From positions 992,001 to 1,056,000 of the forward strand of contig NZ_JAPZBC010000001.1 of assembly GCF_027460265.1 (NCBI RefSeq): a stretch of DNA of 64,000 nt, in the 5' to 3' direction. The translations under genes were made by a program, and so were the position numbers. The notes below the pieces were generated by a model. The model saw only the letters and a list, made by a program, of their open reading frames with translations. It ran no database searches and was not told the DNA's origin. Shown here one piece after another: positions 41,535 through 49,776 of the stretch. The number at the start of each line of letters is the position of its first letter. The first letter of the stretch is position 1. This stretch comes from Streptomyces sp. WMMC940. Lineage in GTDB: Bacteria > Actinomycetota > Actinomycetes > Streptomycetales > Streptomycetaceae.

Positions 41535-42684
41535 CTTGCTTCTCGCCCTTCCAGCCGATGTCGGCACGGCCGTGCCGACGTTCACGGTGCGGGTGGCGCA
41601 CGTCGTGAACCTGGAAGCCGAGGGCGTGTTGCAGGTAGTAGCGCGGCTGCTCGGTCTCCAGGCCGGACACCACGGCCGCCCGCTCGGTGATGTCCACGAC
41701 TACGAGACCACGCGCCTCGGACAGGCCGCCCGCGACCTCCCGCACCTGCTGAGCCGTCGGCACCCGGTGGGCGCCGGCGCACAGTTCAAGTTGACTCAAC
41801 GGGCAGATGTCGCACAGTTCTGGAATCCCGTAGTGGCCGTTGTAGTCGGGAAGACCGTGCGTGTAGGCGACCGCGCAGCTGGTCTTGCGGAAGAGCGGCG
41901 TCGCAGCGTCGAACGTGGCCAGCACCCGCTGCTCCAGCGTCTCGGGCACGATCTTCCGGCGCGCGGTGTCCGTGTACGGCTCGGGCAAGCCGTTGGCCTT
42001 GTAGTACTCGGCGATCTGGTCGCGGTAGAACAGGCCGGTGAACACCGTGGCGTCGGCGTGCTGGGCGAGCTTGTACGCCTGGTCAAGGTGTTCGTCTGTG
42101 TCGTTGAGGCCTGGCACCAGCGGACGCCAGTAGAGGACTGTGCGGTACCGCCGGTGCTCCGGCCTGCTCATGAGCTTCAAGGAGTCGGCGGCCACGCTCG
42201 ACGGGTACGGCTCGACTTCTCGATTGTCGATGCCGCTGTACGTGAACAGCAGCGTGAGCTTGATGTGCCGGAGCTGGTTCAGGCGCTCGATGTCCTCGGG
42301 CTTCATCTGGTGGCGCGTGATGACGAGGACGTGGTTGGTCAACTCGCGCTCGTCCAGGTCCTCCAGCACGGCCAGCGTGTGCGGCCGGACGACCGCGAGG
42401 AACGGGTCGGTAGCCCGGTTGAACACCTGCACCGGTGTGATGTGCGGCTGAAAGTATCGGTGAGTGACCAGCTCCTCGACGGCATGAGCGTCGCTCATGA
42501 GCGCCCGCGGCACGCGCTGGTCCCACAGGCCGTAGGTGTGCCGGATGCAGTACGCGCAGTCCAGCGGACACCCCTGGATGTGGTTCAGGCTGAGGCCGCT
42601 CTTGCGGTACTCCACGACTTCGCGGGCGCGTTCCGGCAGTTGGTCGATCTGATCCCTGCTCAGCAGGGCAACACGGGTCGCCAC
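41527..42684 (-). CDS. Radical SAM protein, SPL-like
   Basis: The 385-residue product has the CxxxCxxC cluster at C39, C43 and C46 in IQGCPLDCAYCIRHTYGL, resembling spore photoproduct lyase-like radical SAM proteins. Later motifs are VFNRATDPFL, VLVITRHQM and LTLLFTYSGIDN. A second Cys group, ELCDICPLSQLELCAGAHR, follows near residue 300 and may bind an auxiliary cluster. It generates a 5'-deoxyadenosyl radical, substrate unknown. As first gene of an operon with an exonuclease and dTMP kinase, a thymine- or nucleotide-directed reaction is an attractive inference. It starts 30 codons before any conserved motif, with ATG. Confidence 0.88.
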   Translation of the reverse strand: MATRVALLSRDQIDQLPERAREVVEYRKSGLSLNHIQGCPLDCAYCIRHTYGLWDQRVPRALMSDAHAVEELVTHRYFQPHITPVQVFNRATDPFLAVVRPHTLAVLEDLDERELTNHVLVITRHQMKPEDIERLNQLRHIKLTLLFTYSGIDNREVEPYPSSVAADSLKLMSRPEHRRYRTVLYWRPLVPGLNDTDEHLDQAYKLAQHADATVFTGLFYRDQIAEYYKANGLPEPYTDTARRKIVPETLEQRVLATFDAATPLFRKTSCAVAYTHGLPDYNGHYGIPELCDICPLSQLELCAGAHRVPTAQQVREVAGGLSEARGLVVVDITERAAVVSGLETEQPRYYLQHALGFQVHDVRHPHRERRHGRADIGWKGEKQGD

Positions 42685-42844
42685 TGGCTACTCCCAAGTC
42701 CCTTGACGGCGGACGCGGTTCGGCGTCCCCAACGGGAGAGTAGGGAGGAAAGACGGTGCTGAATAGAAAGTTTCTTGGTATTTCTCGAAATGCCACGAAC
42801 GAGTGAGCGCCCGCGAAACCATCAGAACGGTATGCGCGATTCGC

Positions 42845-43720
42845 TTACGAGTCGAGGAACCTTTCGTGATGGGCGTCCACCTCGCCAGCGCGCCTCACTA
42901 GGTCTCCGAGCAGTGGTTCGAGGAACCCAGCTGTGGCCTCATCAGGAGCCAGGCGCTCAATATTATCCAGAAGGACTGAGACCGAGAGCTTAACGAGCAT
43001 CAAGGGGACTTGAGGCCGGACGTCATAGCTGCTGAGATTTGGTGAGAACTCGCCATCTTCAAACAGAAGATGGTTTCGGTAAATGTCGTTCCAGTCGCCG
43101 TGCGTTTCGACTGAACCCATGCGATAGCCAATGTAGACGCTGGGCCCGAGCAGCTTGATACGCTCCTCTGCCGATGGGTAGCCGATGCGCGCTCTTCCCG
43201 GCAGCTTCGACACGTCGTCGATGCCGGCCGCTTTTGCTGTGGCAGCGATTGAGCGCCTCATCCGTTCTTCGATGGGCCACGGCTCGCCGTTTCGATCCTT
43301 TATGTTTCTCTGAATGTCCTGAAGGAGTTCACGTTCCGCCACCAGGCTGTTCATGACGTACTTATCAAAGCGGTCTCCCGTGCCGTCGTCGCCGATCAAG
43401 TAGACCAATGTGGCTAGAGTTTCGATGGCGTCCCTTGACACGCTCAGCTGCTGGAACGTCTCTCTTTCGTTCAGCTCACGGAGCGTCAATCGGAGCAACT
43501 TGCACGTACGAACTAGTAGTCCGCGCAAGATCGCGTCGTTCCGCCCTAGCGGCGTCGTTGGCTTCAGTGCCCCAATAATGCTGAACCAATGCGTCGCTTC
43601 ACGAAGAAGGTAGAACGCCGCCTCCATGTACGGTGACTCTGTAGTTGTCCTTTTTAGGGCTTCCATATCTGGCGAGTAGACTTGCGAGAGTTGGGCATCT
43701 CCAATTTCTGCATATTGCAT
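42845..43720 (-). CDS. DUF5677-like protein of low GC content
   Basis: The 291-residue product is helical. It includes MEAAFYLLREATHWFSIIGAL, then LSVSRDAIETLATLVYLIGDDGTGDRFDKYVMNSLVAERELLQDI and SVETHGDWNDIYRNHL, where the His-Gly-x-Trp segment and the preceding helices resemble DUF5677/abortive-infection-like helical domains. The match is weak. Codon use is clearly AT-richer than neighbours (ATT, AAG, TCT), showing recent transfer. A -10-like TAAAAT ends six bases before the ATG, implying a leaderless transcript. It might be a defence cargo gene, which is unproven. Confidence 0.65.
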   Translation of the reverse strand: MQYAEIGDAQLSQVYSPDMEALKRTTTESPYMEAAFYLLREATHWFSIIGALKPTTPLGRNDAILRGLLVRTCKLLRLTLRELNERETFQQLSVSRDAIETLATLVYLIGDDGTGDRFDKYVMNSLVAERELLQDIQRNIKDRNGEPWPIEERMRRSIAATAKAAGIDDVSKLPGRARIGYPSAEERIKLLGPSVYIGYRMGSVETHGDWNDIYRNHLLFEDGEFSPNLSSYDVRPQVPLMLVKLSVSVLLDNIERLAPDEATAGFLEPLLGDLVRRAGEVDAHHERFLDS

Positions 43721-43726
43721 GTGATT

Positions 43727-43732
43727 ATTTTA
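43727..43732 (-). promoter_or_regulatory. Candidate -10 element of a leaderless promoter
   Basis: On the minus strand TAAAAT lies six bases before the ATG of the DUF5677-like gene, in a local AT-rich patch. No convincing -35 is seen and there is no ribosome-binding site, so a leaderless mRNA is likely. Confidence 0.45.
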
Positions 43733-43770
43733 CCCTCAGGTCGATCTTGAAGCATCTGATTTTTCGACCG

Positions 43771-44658
43771 TCATTGACTATCGTCGGCGTCCTGGGGAGC
43801 AAGATCGTCAATCACGCGATTGATGATCGCCCGCGCACTACGACCGTAGCTGGCGACTCCGGCCAAGTTGTCGAAGATGCCGCTGTACAGCGCCAGCTCT
43901 TGCGGCTGCGCAAGGTTCAGCTCGGCCGAGAAGGTCTCAACCATCACGCGGTCGGCATCGAGAATCCAGAAGCCGTGAGCTGGGGCAACCACGTACGCCG
44001 TCTCAAATCCGATGATGCCAAGCTTCACGTTGGGGAGCTGCGAGAAAGAGACTAGACGGTCGAGCTGCCCAAGCATGATCTCCGGCGGGCAGAGCCGGTA
44101 GCGGAGGGCGGCCTCGGTCAGCACGAAGTGGAACCGCTTGTCCGGCCGGTACAGGATGTCTTGCCGCTGCACCCGAGCGGCCACCGCTTCGTCAATGTCG
44201 TTGCGCACCTTGAACACGGTGATGCTCTGCGCGAAGCGGTAACGGGCGTACTCGGCGGTCTGGAGCAGACCAGGGATAAACGTGGACTCGAACGCCCGGA
44301 ACAGCCGGGTCTTAGCGTCGAGGTCGGCAATCTCCTGCTGATGTGGCTTCAGGCCCACGCGGAGCTGGCGTTGCCACTCGGCGTGCTGGACTTCAAGGGT
44401 GTGCAGGGAGGCGAGCAGCGCTTCCGTCTCGCCCTCGCTGTTCGTGGCTCGCGTCCAGTCCCGGATGTCGTCGTCGGTCGGTGTCTGCCTGCCGTTCTCC
44501 AGCTTGCTGACCTTGGACGGCGGCCACGACAAGGACTCCGCGAGCGCACGGCCGCTCAGCTTGACGGCCGTGCGTAGCTCGCGGAGTCGCTTGCCGAGTG
44601 CATCACGCGCTTCGTGAACGCTAGTGATGCCTGTCGTTCGCTTCGGTGGCAAAGTCAT
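43771..44658 (-). CDS. XRE regulator with DUF5753 domain
   Basis: The 295-residue product starts MTLPPKRTTGITSVHEARDALGKRLRELRTAVKLSGRALAESLSWPPSKVSKLENGRQTPTDDDI, a standard XRE helix-turn-helix. DUF5753 follows from about residue 105, with FESTFIPGLLQTAEYARYRF and FVLTEAALRYRL, then a late FWILDADRVMVETF. These regulators, together with DUF397/DUF6879 partners, control development and mobile elements in Streptomyces and behave like antitoxins (Scr1 type). The ATG overlaps the DUF6879 gene by 38 bases, so they are co-translated. Confidence 0.9.
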   Translation of the reverse strand: MTLPPKRTTGITSVHEARDALGKRLRELRTAVKLSGRALAESLSWPPSKVSKLENGRQTPTDDDIRDWTRATNSEGETEALLASLHTLEVQHAEWQRQLRVGLKPHQQEIADLDAKTRLFRAFESTFIPGLLQTAEYARYRFAQSITVFKVRNDIDEAVAARVQRQDILYRPDKRFHFVLTEAALRYRLCPPEIMLGQLDRLVSFSQLPNVKLGIIGFETAYVVAPAHGFWILDADRVMVETFSAELNLAQPQELALYSGIFDNLAGVASYGRSARAIINRVIDDLAPQDADDSQ

Positions 44659-45148
44659 CCCGTCGTACGGCGCGGTGCCAGGCGGCATCCCGCCAGTAGT
44701 TGTGCTTCACGATCACGGCGGGGTCTTCGATGAGTTCACCGCCAAGGAAGTTCTCATCGTCATCGAAGTGCATCCGCACCAGCTTGGACGAGTCGAACAA
44801 CCAGTAGTCGTAGTCCGGCAGTTCAGAGGCGTCGTCACGCCTCAAGTACCGGATGTCCTCGCCGGCCTCGTTGGTGTACTCCGAGCAGAAGACGCCGAAC
44901 CGGCTGTAGTCGGTCAGAGGCGTGCTCACGACTCGAACACGTGCGAACCGCCGGCCCGCCGCGGTCGCCTCCCGGATCATGCTCAACCAGTTCTGGAACC
45001 AGCCCATGTCCACCGGCTCACCCGCGACGAACTGACGCAGTGCCGCCGACTCGTTCGCGGACTTGTAGTGGTCGCGCGTCTCCAGCCGGAAGGCGGTGTG
45101 CTCGAAGGTGCGGAAGAGCTGGCCGAACTCGGGGCCGGGTTCGATCAT
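44621..45148 (-). CDS. DUF6879 family protein
   Basis: The 175-residue product starts MIEPGPEFGQLFRTFEHTAFRLETRDHY. FARVRVVSTPLTDYSRFGVFCSEYTNEAGEDIRYLRRDDASELPDYDYWLFDSSKLVRMHF is the diagnostic core: an Arg-rich strand followed by the YWLFDS segment. The family nearly always sits beside XRE-DUF5753 genes, as here. It is presumed to work with that regulator, and its biochemistry is unknown. The end overlaps the XRE start. Confidence 0.88.
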   Translation of the reverse strand: MIEPGPEFGQLFRTFEHTAFRLETRDHYKSANESAALRQFVAGEPVDMGWFQNWLSMIREATAAGRRFARVRVVSTPLTDYSRFGVFCSEYTNEAGEDIRYLRRDDASELPDYDYWLFDSSKLVRMHFDDDENFLGGELIEDPAVIVKHNYWRDAAWHRAVRRDDFATEANDRHH

Positions 45149-45153
45149 GCGGC

Positions 45154-45390
45154 TCAGCGCTGGCCCTCCTGCTCCAGGTAGCGACGGGCGTACATCTTGA
45201 GCACGTCTTCGGGGATCTCGATCAAGGTCTCGTGGTCGGGCACGTCACCGACGTCAGCGAGCGCCTGCGGGTCGGTGACCTTCCAGCCCTGTGCGATGTA
45301 GGTCACGCGGTCGGTGCGGTCGGTGGCGAACAGGGTGGGCGACTGGCCCTCCTGGGACTCTGGGTCTTTGCCGAGAAACGTGGCGCGCAT
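45154..45390 (-). CDS. Small conserved partner of the DUF6879/XRE pair
   Basis: The 78-residue product begins MRATFLGKDPESQEGQSPTL. FATDRTDRVTYIAQGWKVTDPQAL and ETLIEIPEDVLKMYARRYLEQ follow, a pattern I know from small proteins next to DUF6879 genes in streptomycetes (TFLGKDPxSxxxxSPTLxxTD). The stop lies five bases before the DUF6879 start, so the three genes form one operon. The start after GGGGG was preferred to longer in-frame alternatives, which are not conserved-looking. Confidence 0.7.
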   Translation of the reverse strand: MRATFLGKDPESQEGQSPTLFATDRTDRVTYIAQGWKVTDPQALADVGDVPDHETLIEIPEDVLKMYARRYLEQEGQR

Positions 45391-45858
45391 GGTGGCCCCC
45401 ATTGCGAGAAACTTGGCGAACCGTTCTCGACCATGGTCCCGCAGGTCGCGGCCTCCGGTCAACGATGCGGGCGCAACCGGGAAGCCGTACGTACCGGTGC
45501 CTACCCTCAGCTTTTGAGCACCCGCGCTACATGGATTGGGAAGCACGACATGGTTATCGAGCCCTATACAGGCGGTTCCGTCATAATGCGAGGGCATCAA
45601 GCACGTCCCGCACGGCCATGACAGCGAATGGTTGAGCCAGTTGCGCCGGGCGTGGCTGTAATCATCGCGTACTTTTAGCAGGAACTGAGGAGAGTGTCGT
45701 AATACTGCCGCATTATGACCCCGGGAGGGCAGCAGGGTCATTACACCACTATCCCGGACGTCTGGTCCGCTTGCCCTAGTACTCCAGCAGTACTTTGACG
45801 TTTTCCCTGTTCAGGGGCAGTTTGGGTGAGTGTAGAGGGCTGCGTGGCGGCCCGTGTT
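45391..45858. other. 468-bp region upstream of the DUF6879 operon
   Basis: A minus-strand frame extends through to 45741 but has no coding character beyond the small gene. The segment 45530-45720 is AT-richer and probably holds the operon promoter, though no clear elements could be fixed. The far end abuts the IS701 element. Confidence 0.35.
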
Positions 45859-47271
45859 CTCTTTCCCGGGCTGCCCCTCGAACGAGTGCAGCCGCCGCTG
45901 ATAGTGACAGCGGCGGGCGACGGCTTGGCGTCGTCTGCGCCAGTGTGACCACCTCAGTGCGCGTGCGCTGATGAGGGACTGATGAGCGCGTGCGGCGGGT
46001 GGGTGGCCAGTTGCCAGGAGCCGCCGAACTTCTGCCACGGTGAGGGGCGCGAGGCAGGAACCGTTTCTGCTGCCCCCTTTGCCGCAGCATCGGCTGCCAT
46101 GACGGCCAGGAAGGCGTGCGCCAGCATGGCCAGGGTGACGTGCCGCATCCAGCCGGTGTAGCGGCGGACTTCGTACTGGTCGAGGCCGCATTCGTTCTTG
46201 GCAGCCTGGAAGGCTTCCTCGATGGCCCAGCGCGTCCCGGCGACGCGGACCAGGTGCTCGACCGTGGTGCCGAGCGGTGCGTGGGCGAGGTAGTAGGCGA
46301 TCTCATCGGGCTTGCTGATGCTGCGGCGTGCCAGTGCCCACCGCTGGTGGGTGGGCATTTCTCCGTCGAAGTCCTCGATGGAGGTGATCTGCAGGGCGGC
46401 CCAGTGGTAGTTGCGCGGGCCTTTGGCGCCGTCACCGCACGAGTGTCTCTCCCACGCTTCGTCAGGTGCCTGGGAGAAGAGATGGTCGATGCGTCCGAAG
46501 TGGGGCACCAGCTGGGATTTGGGGACCGCGAGCACATAGCCCAGGCCGGTCTCCTCCAGCATGCGGCGCAGCCGGTATTCCTGGCCGTAGGCCGAGTCCG
46601 CGGTCACCCAGGCGATCGGCAGTGGCGAGGCGATCGCCCGCAGCACCATCGCCTTGGCCAGGTCGGGCTTGGTGGCGAAGGTCCGCTCGTCGGGGATGTG
46701 GGCGGCGCGGCAGCGGTCGCGGTCGTCGGTCCAGGACTTGGGCAGGTACAACTCCCGGTCCACCAGGGCGCGTCCTTTCCTGGTGGCGTAGGCGGCGAAC
46801 ACGCCGACCTGGCAGTTCTCGGTGCGGCCGGCGGTACCGGAGTACTGGCGCTGCACTCCGGCCGAGGTGGTGCCCTTCTTGAGGAAGCCGGTGTCGTCGA
46901 GGATGAGAATCCCGTCGGGTTCGCCGAGTCGTTCGGCTACGTAGTGCTGGAGGTCGTCGCGGAGCTCATCGGCGTTCCAGCGGGCGCCGTTGAGAAGCCG
47001 CTGGAGGCGGTCGGGTGTGCTGTGTCCGGCGTACTCGGCCAGCTGCCAGCCGTTTTTGCGGCCGACCGGGCCCAGTAGCCCACGGATATAGTCACGCATC
47101 CGGCGACGTGGCTCGACGCGCCTGAAGCGGTGGCCAGTACGCAGGAACAGTTCCTCGAGCTCGTCGTTCCAGATCTCAACTGCACGCTCGTCGATCACGC
47201 CGGGAGGCTGCCCGGACCGCTGTCACTATCAGCGGCGGCTGCACTCGTTCGAGGGGCAGCCCGGGAAAGAG
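45859..47271. mobile_element. IS701-family insertion sequence with 55-bp inverted repeats
   Basis: Bases 45859-45913 are the exact reverse complement of 47217-47271. They flank one full transposase gene. The 55-bp repeat begins CTCTTTCCCGGGCTGCCCCT on the left. On the right it also serves as in-frame coding sequence of the truncated neighbouring gene, so part of the repeat may be host sequence copied in inverted orientation. No short target duplication is evident at these borders (TGTT against GACC). Confidence 0.75.
45954..47198 (-). CDS. IS701-family transposase
   Basis: The 414-residue product starts [33 protein letters not shown]-type helix [27 protein letters not shown] is followed by the DDE catalytic set: [12 protein letters not shown] (first Asp), [15 protein letters not shown] (second Asp) and [28 protein letters not shown] (Glu). 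Full length with no interruption. The second half has the usual hydrophobic helix ([16 protein letters not shown]). Confidence 0.93.
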   Translation of the reverse strand: MIDERAVEIWNDELEELFLRTGHRFRRVEPRRRMRDYIRGLLGPVGRKNGWQLAEYAGHSTPDRLQRLLNGARWNADELRDDLQHYVAERLGEPDGILILDDTGFLKKGTTSAGVQRQYSGTAGRTENCQVGVFAAYATRKGRALVDRELYLPKSWTDDRDRCRAAHIPDERTFATKPDLAKAMVLRAIASPLPIAWVTADSAYGQEYRLRRMLEETGLGYVLAVPKSQLVPHFGRIDHLFSQAPDEAWERHSCGDGAKGPRNYHWAALQITSIEDFDGEMPTHQRWALARRSISKPDEIAYYLAHAPLGTTVEHLVRVAGTRWAIEEAFQAAKNECGLDQYEVRRYTGWMRHVTLAMLAHAFLAVMAADAAAKGAAETVPASRPSPWQKFGGSWQLATHPPHALISPSSAHAH

Positions 47272-47577
47272 GACCGGTAGCTCCTCTCCGTCGTACAGCA
47301 CGGGCGCGTCCCAATCGTCGGGGGCGCTCACGCCCTCCCGGTCGACGATCACAGCGCGGGTCGGCACCGGCAGTGCCGTCGCCGCCGCGACCACGGCCGC
47401 CTCCACGGTGTCGGCCTGCTCCGTCGTGATGCCGTCGAGCCACAATGTCTGGCTCTCGCAGCCGAACGGCTGGTACGCGTACTGGTCGACCACGTCGATG
47501 TCGGCGGAGAACCACCGGTTCATGGTGATGGACGCGATACGCAGACCCAGGAGCCGGCCGAGTTCCTCCGGGTCCAT
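47217..47577 (-). pseudogene. Hypothetical gene truncated by IS701
   Basis: MDPEELGRLLGLRIASITMN starts at 47577 and reads FSADIDVVDQYAYQPFGCESQTLWLDGITTEQADTVEAAVVAAATALPVPTRAVIVDREGV, a plausible alpha/beta protein. It runs into the IS inverted repeat (LPVLFPGLPLERVQPPLIV) and loses its natural end, finishing inside the transposase gene at 47176. Function unknown. Confidence 0.55.
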
Positions 47578-47684
47578 CAGGACATCGTCCCCGCTTTCTC
47601 CGCCTGCTTGATGGCCGAGTCCGGATTCCATCGGCCCAGGAGTAGCTCGCTCGCCACGGCGGCCGCGCTCTCCGCTGTGAGTCG

Positions 47685-48131
47685 TCAGGAGGTGCGAGTG
47701 TCGTCGGAGTTCTCGCGGTTTGCGAGGACCTCGGCCATGTGTGTCTGCGCCCAGTTTCTGAGCCCGCGCGTCATGTGGTGGAGCGAGAGGCCGAGGTCGG
47801 TCAGCTCGTAGGAGACGGTGACAGGGACGGTTGGCGTCACGGTACGGGTGAGCAGACCATCGTGCTCCAGCGACCGTAGCGTCTGGGTCAGCATCTTCTG
47901 GCTGACCCCGGCCAGAAGACGAGAGAGCTCGGAGTAACGCATCGCTTTCGGAGTGTCTGCGTGTGCTGCACCCGGCCGGCCAGGGCTGTCGTCACCGCCC
48001 AGCGCACAAAGGATCAGCACGACCCACTTGTCCGAGATTCGGTCGAGCAGCTGCCGGCTGGGGCACCCTGCCAGGAACGCGTTGTACTCCACTTTGGCCT
48101 GAGCCCTCTTCTGGGCCGCCTTCGTCGTCAC
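47685..48131 (-). CDS. HxlR-family winged-helix regulator
   Basis: The product is about 148 residues starting at the GTG set eight bases after GAGAGG. The HxlR domain is clear: CPSRQLLDRISDKWVVLILCALGG, then AMRYSELSRLLAGVSQKMLTQTLRSLEHDGLLTRTVTPTVPVTVSYELTDLGLSL. The N-terminal Cys (AGCPS) is in the usual position of redox- or electrophile-sensing members. An insertion of about 15 residues (DSPGRPGAAHADTP) lengthens the wing. It diverges from an aldo/keto reductase gene, its likely target. Confidence 0.9.
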   Translation of the reverse strand: MTTKAAQKRAQAKVEYNAFLAGCPSRQLLDRISDKWVVLILCALGGDDSPGRPGAAHADTPKAMRYSELSRLLAGVSQKMLTQTLRSLEHDGLLTRTVTPTVPVTVSYELTDLGLSLHHMTRGLRNWAQTHMAEVLANRENSDDTRTS

Positions 48132-48162
48132 TGATCGCACCTCTCACCGATGGGTGGGTTAC

Positions 48163-48195
48163 GCACTCCAAAGTGCCTACTTCCCCACAGGAAGT
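48163..48195. promoter_or_regulatory. Two dyads between hxlR-type gene and aldo/keto reductase
   Basis: GCACT-CCAA-AGTGC (48163-48176) and ACTTCC-CCACA-GGAAGT (48179-48195) lie side by side in the 132-bp divergent promoter region. They are good candidates for HxlR operators controlling both genes. Confidence 0.55.
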
Positions 48196-48263
48196 TTCTC
48201 TCCAATGCTGATGCAGGGAGGCAGCAGGCGCCACCCCCCGAGTGCACGACGAAAGGCAACAGG

Positions 48264-49136
48264 ATGAGCACACCCTCCCTCTCTCTTCCCGGCGGCACCT
48301 GGACTCTGGGTGACCTGACCGTCACCCGGTTCGGCTACGGCGCCATGCAACTGGCCGGCCCGTGGGTCATGGGGCCGCCCAGCGATCACGAGGGCGCCCT
48401 GGCCGTTCTGCGTGAAGCTGTCGGCCTCGGCATCACCCACATCGACACCAGCGACGCCTACGGACCGCGCGTCACCAATGAGTTGATCCGCGATGCACTG
48501 CACCCCTATCCCGAGTCGCTGCACATCGTGACCAAGGTGGGTGCGACCCGCGACGAACAGGGTGGCTGGCCCACGGCCCGGCGACCCGAAGATATGCGCC
48601 GTCAGGTTCACGACAACCTCAAGTCCCTCCGGCTCGACGTACTCGACCTGGTCAACCTCCGACTGGGTAACGCCGAAGGTCCCCAGCCCGGCTCGCTCGC
48701 CGATGCCTTCGAGTCGCTCGTGGAACTCCAGCAGCAGGGCCTGATCCGCCACCTCGGGGTCAGCAACGCCACCGAGGAGCAGGTCACTGAGGCACAGAGC
48801 ATCGCGCCGATCGTGTGTGTGCAGAACATGTACAACCTCGCCCACCGCCACGACGACAAACTCATCGACAGGCTCGCCGCCGACGGCGTCGCGTACGTGC
48901 CCTTCTTCCCCCTCGGGGGCTTTACCCCGCTTCAGTCCTCGGCGCTCTCGGCGGTCGCCGCTCGATCGAAGGCGACACAGATGTCCGTCGCACTGGCCTG
49001 GCTGCTGCAGCGATCACCGAACATCCTGCTCATCCCCGGCACGTCGTCGACAGCGCACCTGCGCGAGAACATCGCCGGCGCGGGACTCTCCCTCTCTCCT
49101 GAGGACTTGACCGAGCTGGACGGCATCGGCCGCTGA
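48264..49136 (+). CDS. Aldo/keto reductase divergent from the HxlR regulator
   Basis: The 290-residue product starts MSTPSLSLPGGTWTLGDLTVTRFGYGAMQL. THIDTSDAYG (Asp, Tyr) and IVTKVGA (Lys) are present, but the strand that normally reads YLHRID is DLVNLRLG, so the catalytic His is Asn. The NADPH-binding end (LIPGTSSTAHLRENIAGAGLSL) is intact. Loss of the His is seen in some AKRs with changed chemistry. The gene lies opposite the HxlR-type regulator, a frequent arrangement for inducible detoxification enzymes. It resembles the island-operon AKR over its whole length. Confidence 0.88.
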   Translation: MSTPSLSLPGGTWTLGDLTVTRFGYGAMQLAGPWVMGPPSDHEGALAVLREAVGLGITHIDTSDAYGPRVTNELIRDALHPYPESLHIVTKVGATRDEQGGWPTARRPEDMRRQVHDNLKSLRLDVLDLVNLRLGNAEGPQPGSLADAFESLVELQQQGLIRHLGVSNATEEQVTEAQSIAPIVCVQNMYNLAHRHDDKLIDRLAADGVAYVPFFPLGGFTPLQSSALSAVAARSKATQMSVALAWLLQRSPNILLIPGTSSTAHLRENIAGAGLSLSPEDLTELDGIGR

Positions 49137-49329
49137 ATGCCCCGTAGCTGAACGGCCCACGAGCCACGACCGAAGTACCGTTCAGGTTTCGGCCCCGGTC
49201 ACCTTCGCGCGACCGGGGCCGGAGCAGGACGATTCGCCCTCACCTGGTCGACATCAGATCATCAACCGTCAGGAACCTGTGTCCACCGACGGTGGCAGCT
49301 CACCCCACGTCGGTGACCGGGTAGGCGTC

Positions 49330-49440
49330 GAGGGGCCGGGAGCTGATGGTGAAGTTGATCGAGTCGGTCAGCCAGGGCGTCCCGAGCGCGTTGAGCGAGA
49401 TCATCACGCTCGGCCTGACACTGAAGAAGCGAGCCACCGA
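49330..49440 (+). pseudogene. Remnant of an ISL3-family transposase
   Basis: In the 640-bp gap 49137-49776 only this stretch has coding character: RELMVKLIESVSQGVPSALSEIITLGLTLKKRATDVL. This is the tail region of ISL3-family transposases (LITLGRTLKKRAxDILAYFD). The frame degenerates on both sides. The rest of the gap shows no gene, and the frames 49262-49744 (minus) and 49346-49741 (plus) are otherwise shadows. Confidence 0.65.
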
Positions 49441-49776
49441 CGTGCTCGGCCCCGCCACAGGGGGCATCTCCTCTTCCGGCGGCTCTTCGAGTTCGACGAC
49501 AAAACGGTTCCCTGCACTGCCTGTTCCCGACAACACCGACCTCGCCGAGTACCCGGGACGTCTCGATCCACACCTGCACCGGCAGACCCGACCACTCCGG
49601 AGAGAGCACCGTCGGCCTGCACGGACTGACACCACCGGGCACTACGATGATCCGCCCATGCCGAGCTCCTGCTCGAAGGTACGGGCCGGCCGCCGCGTTG
49701 CATCCGTTCTCCATCCGCATCGGGAAGTGTGTGCAGTGTGACATCGACGAATCAGACCTGGCGGTAGGGACGACCC

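Noticed and set aside
49262..49744. 160-residue minus-strand frame
   Set aside because: It lies antisense to the ISL3 transposase remnant, with no coding character.
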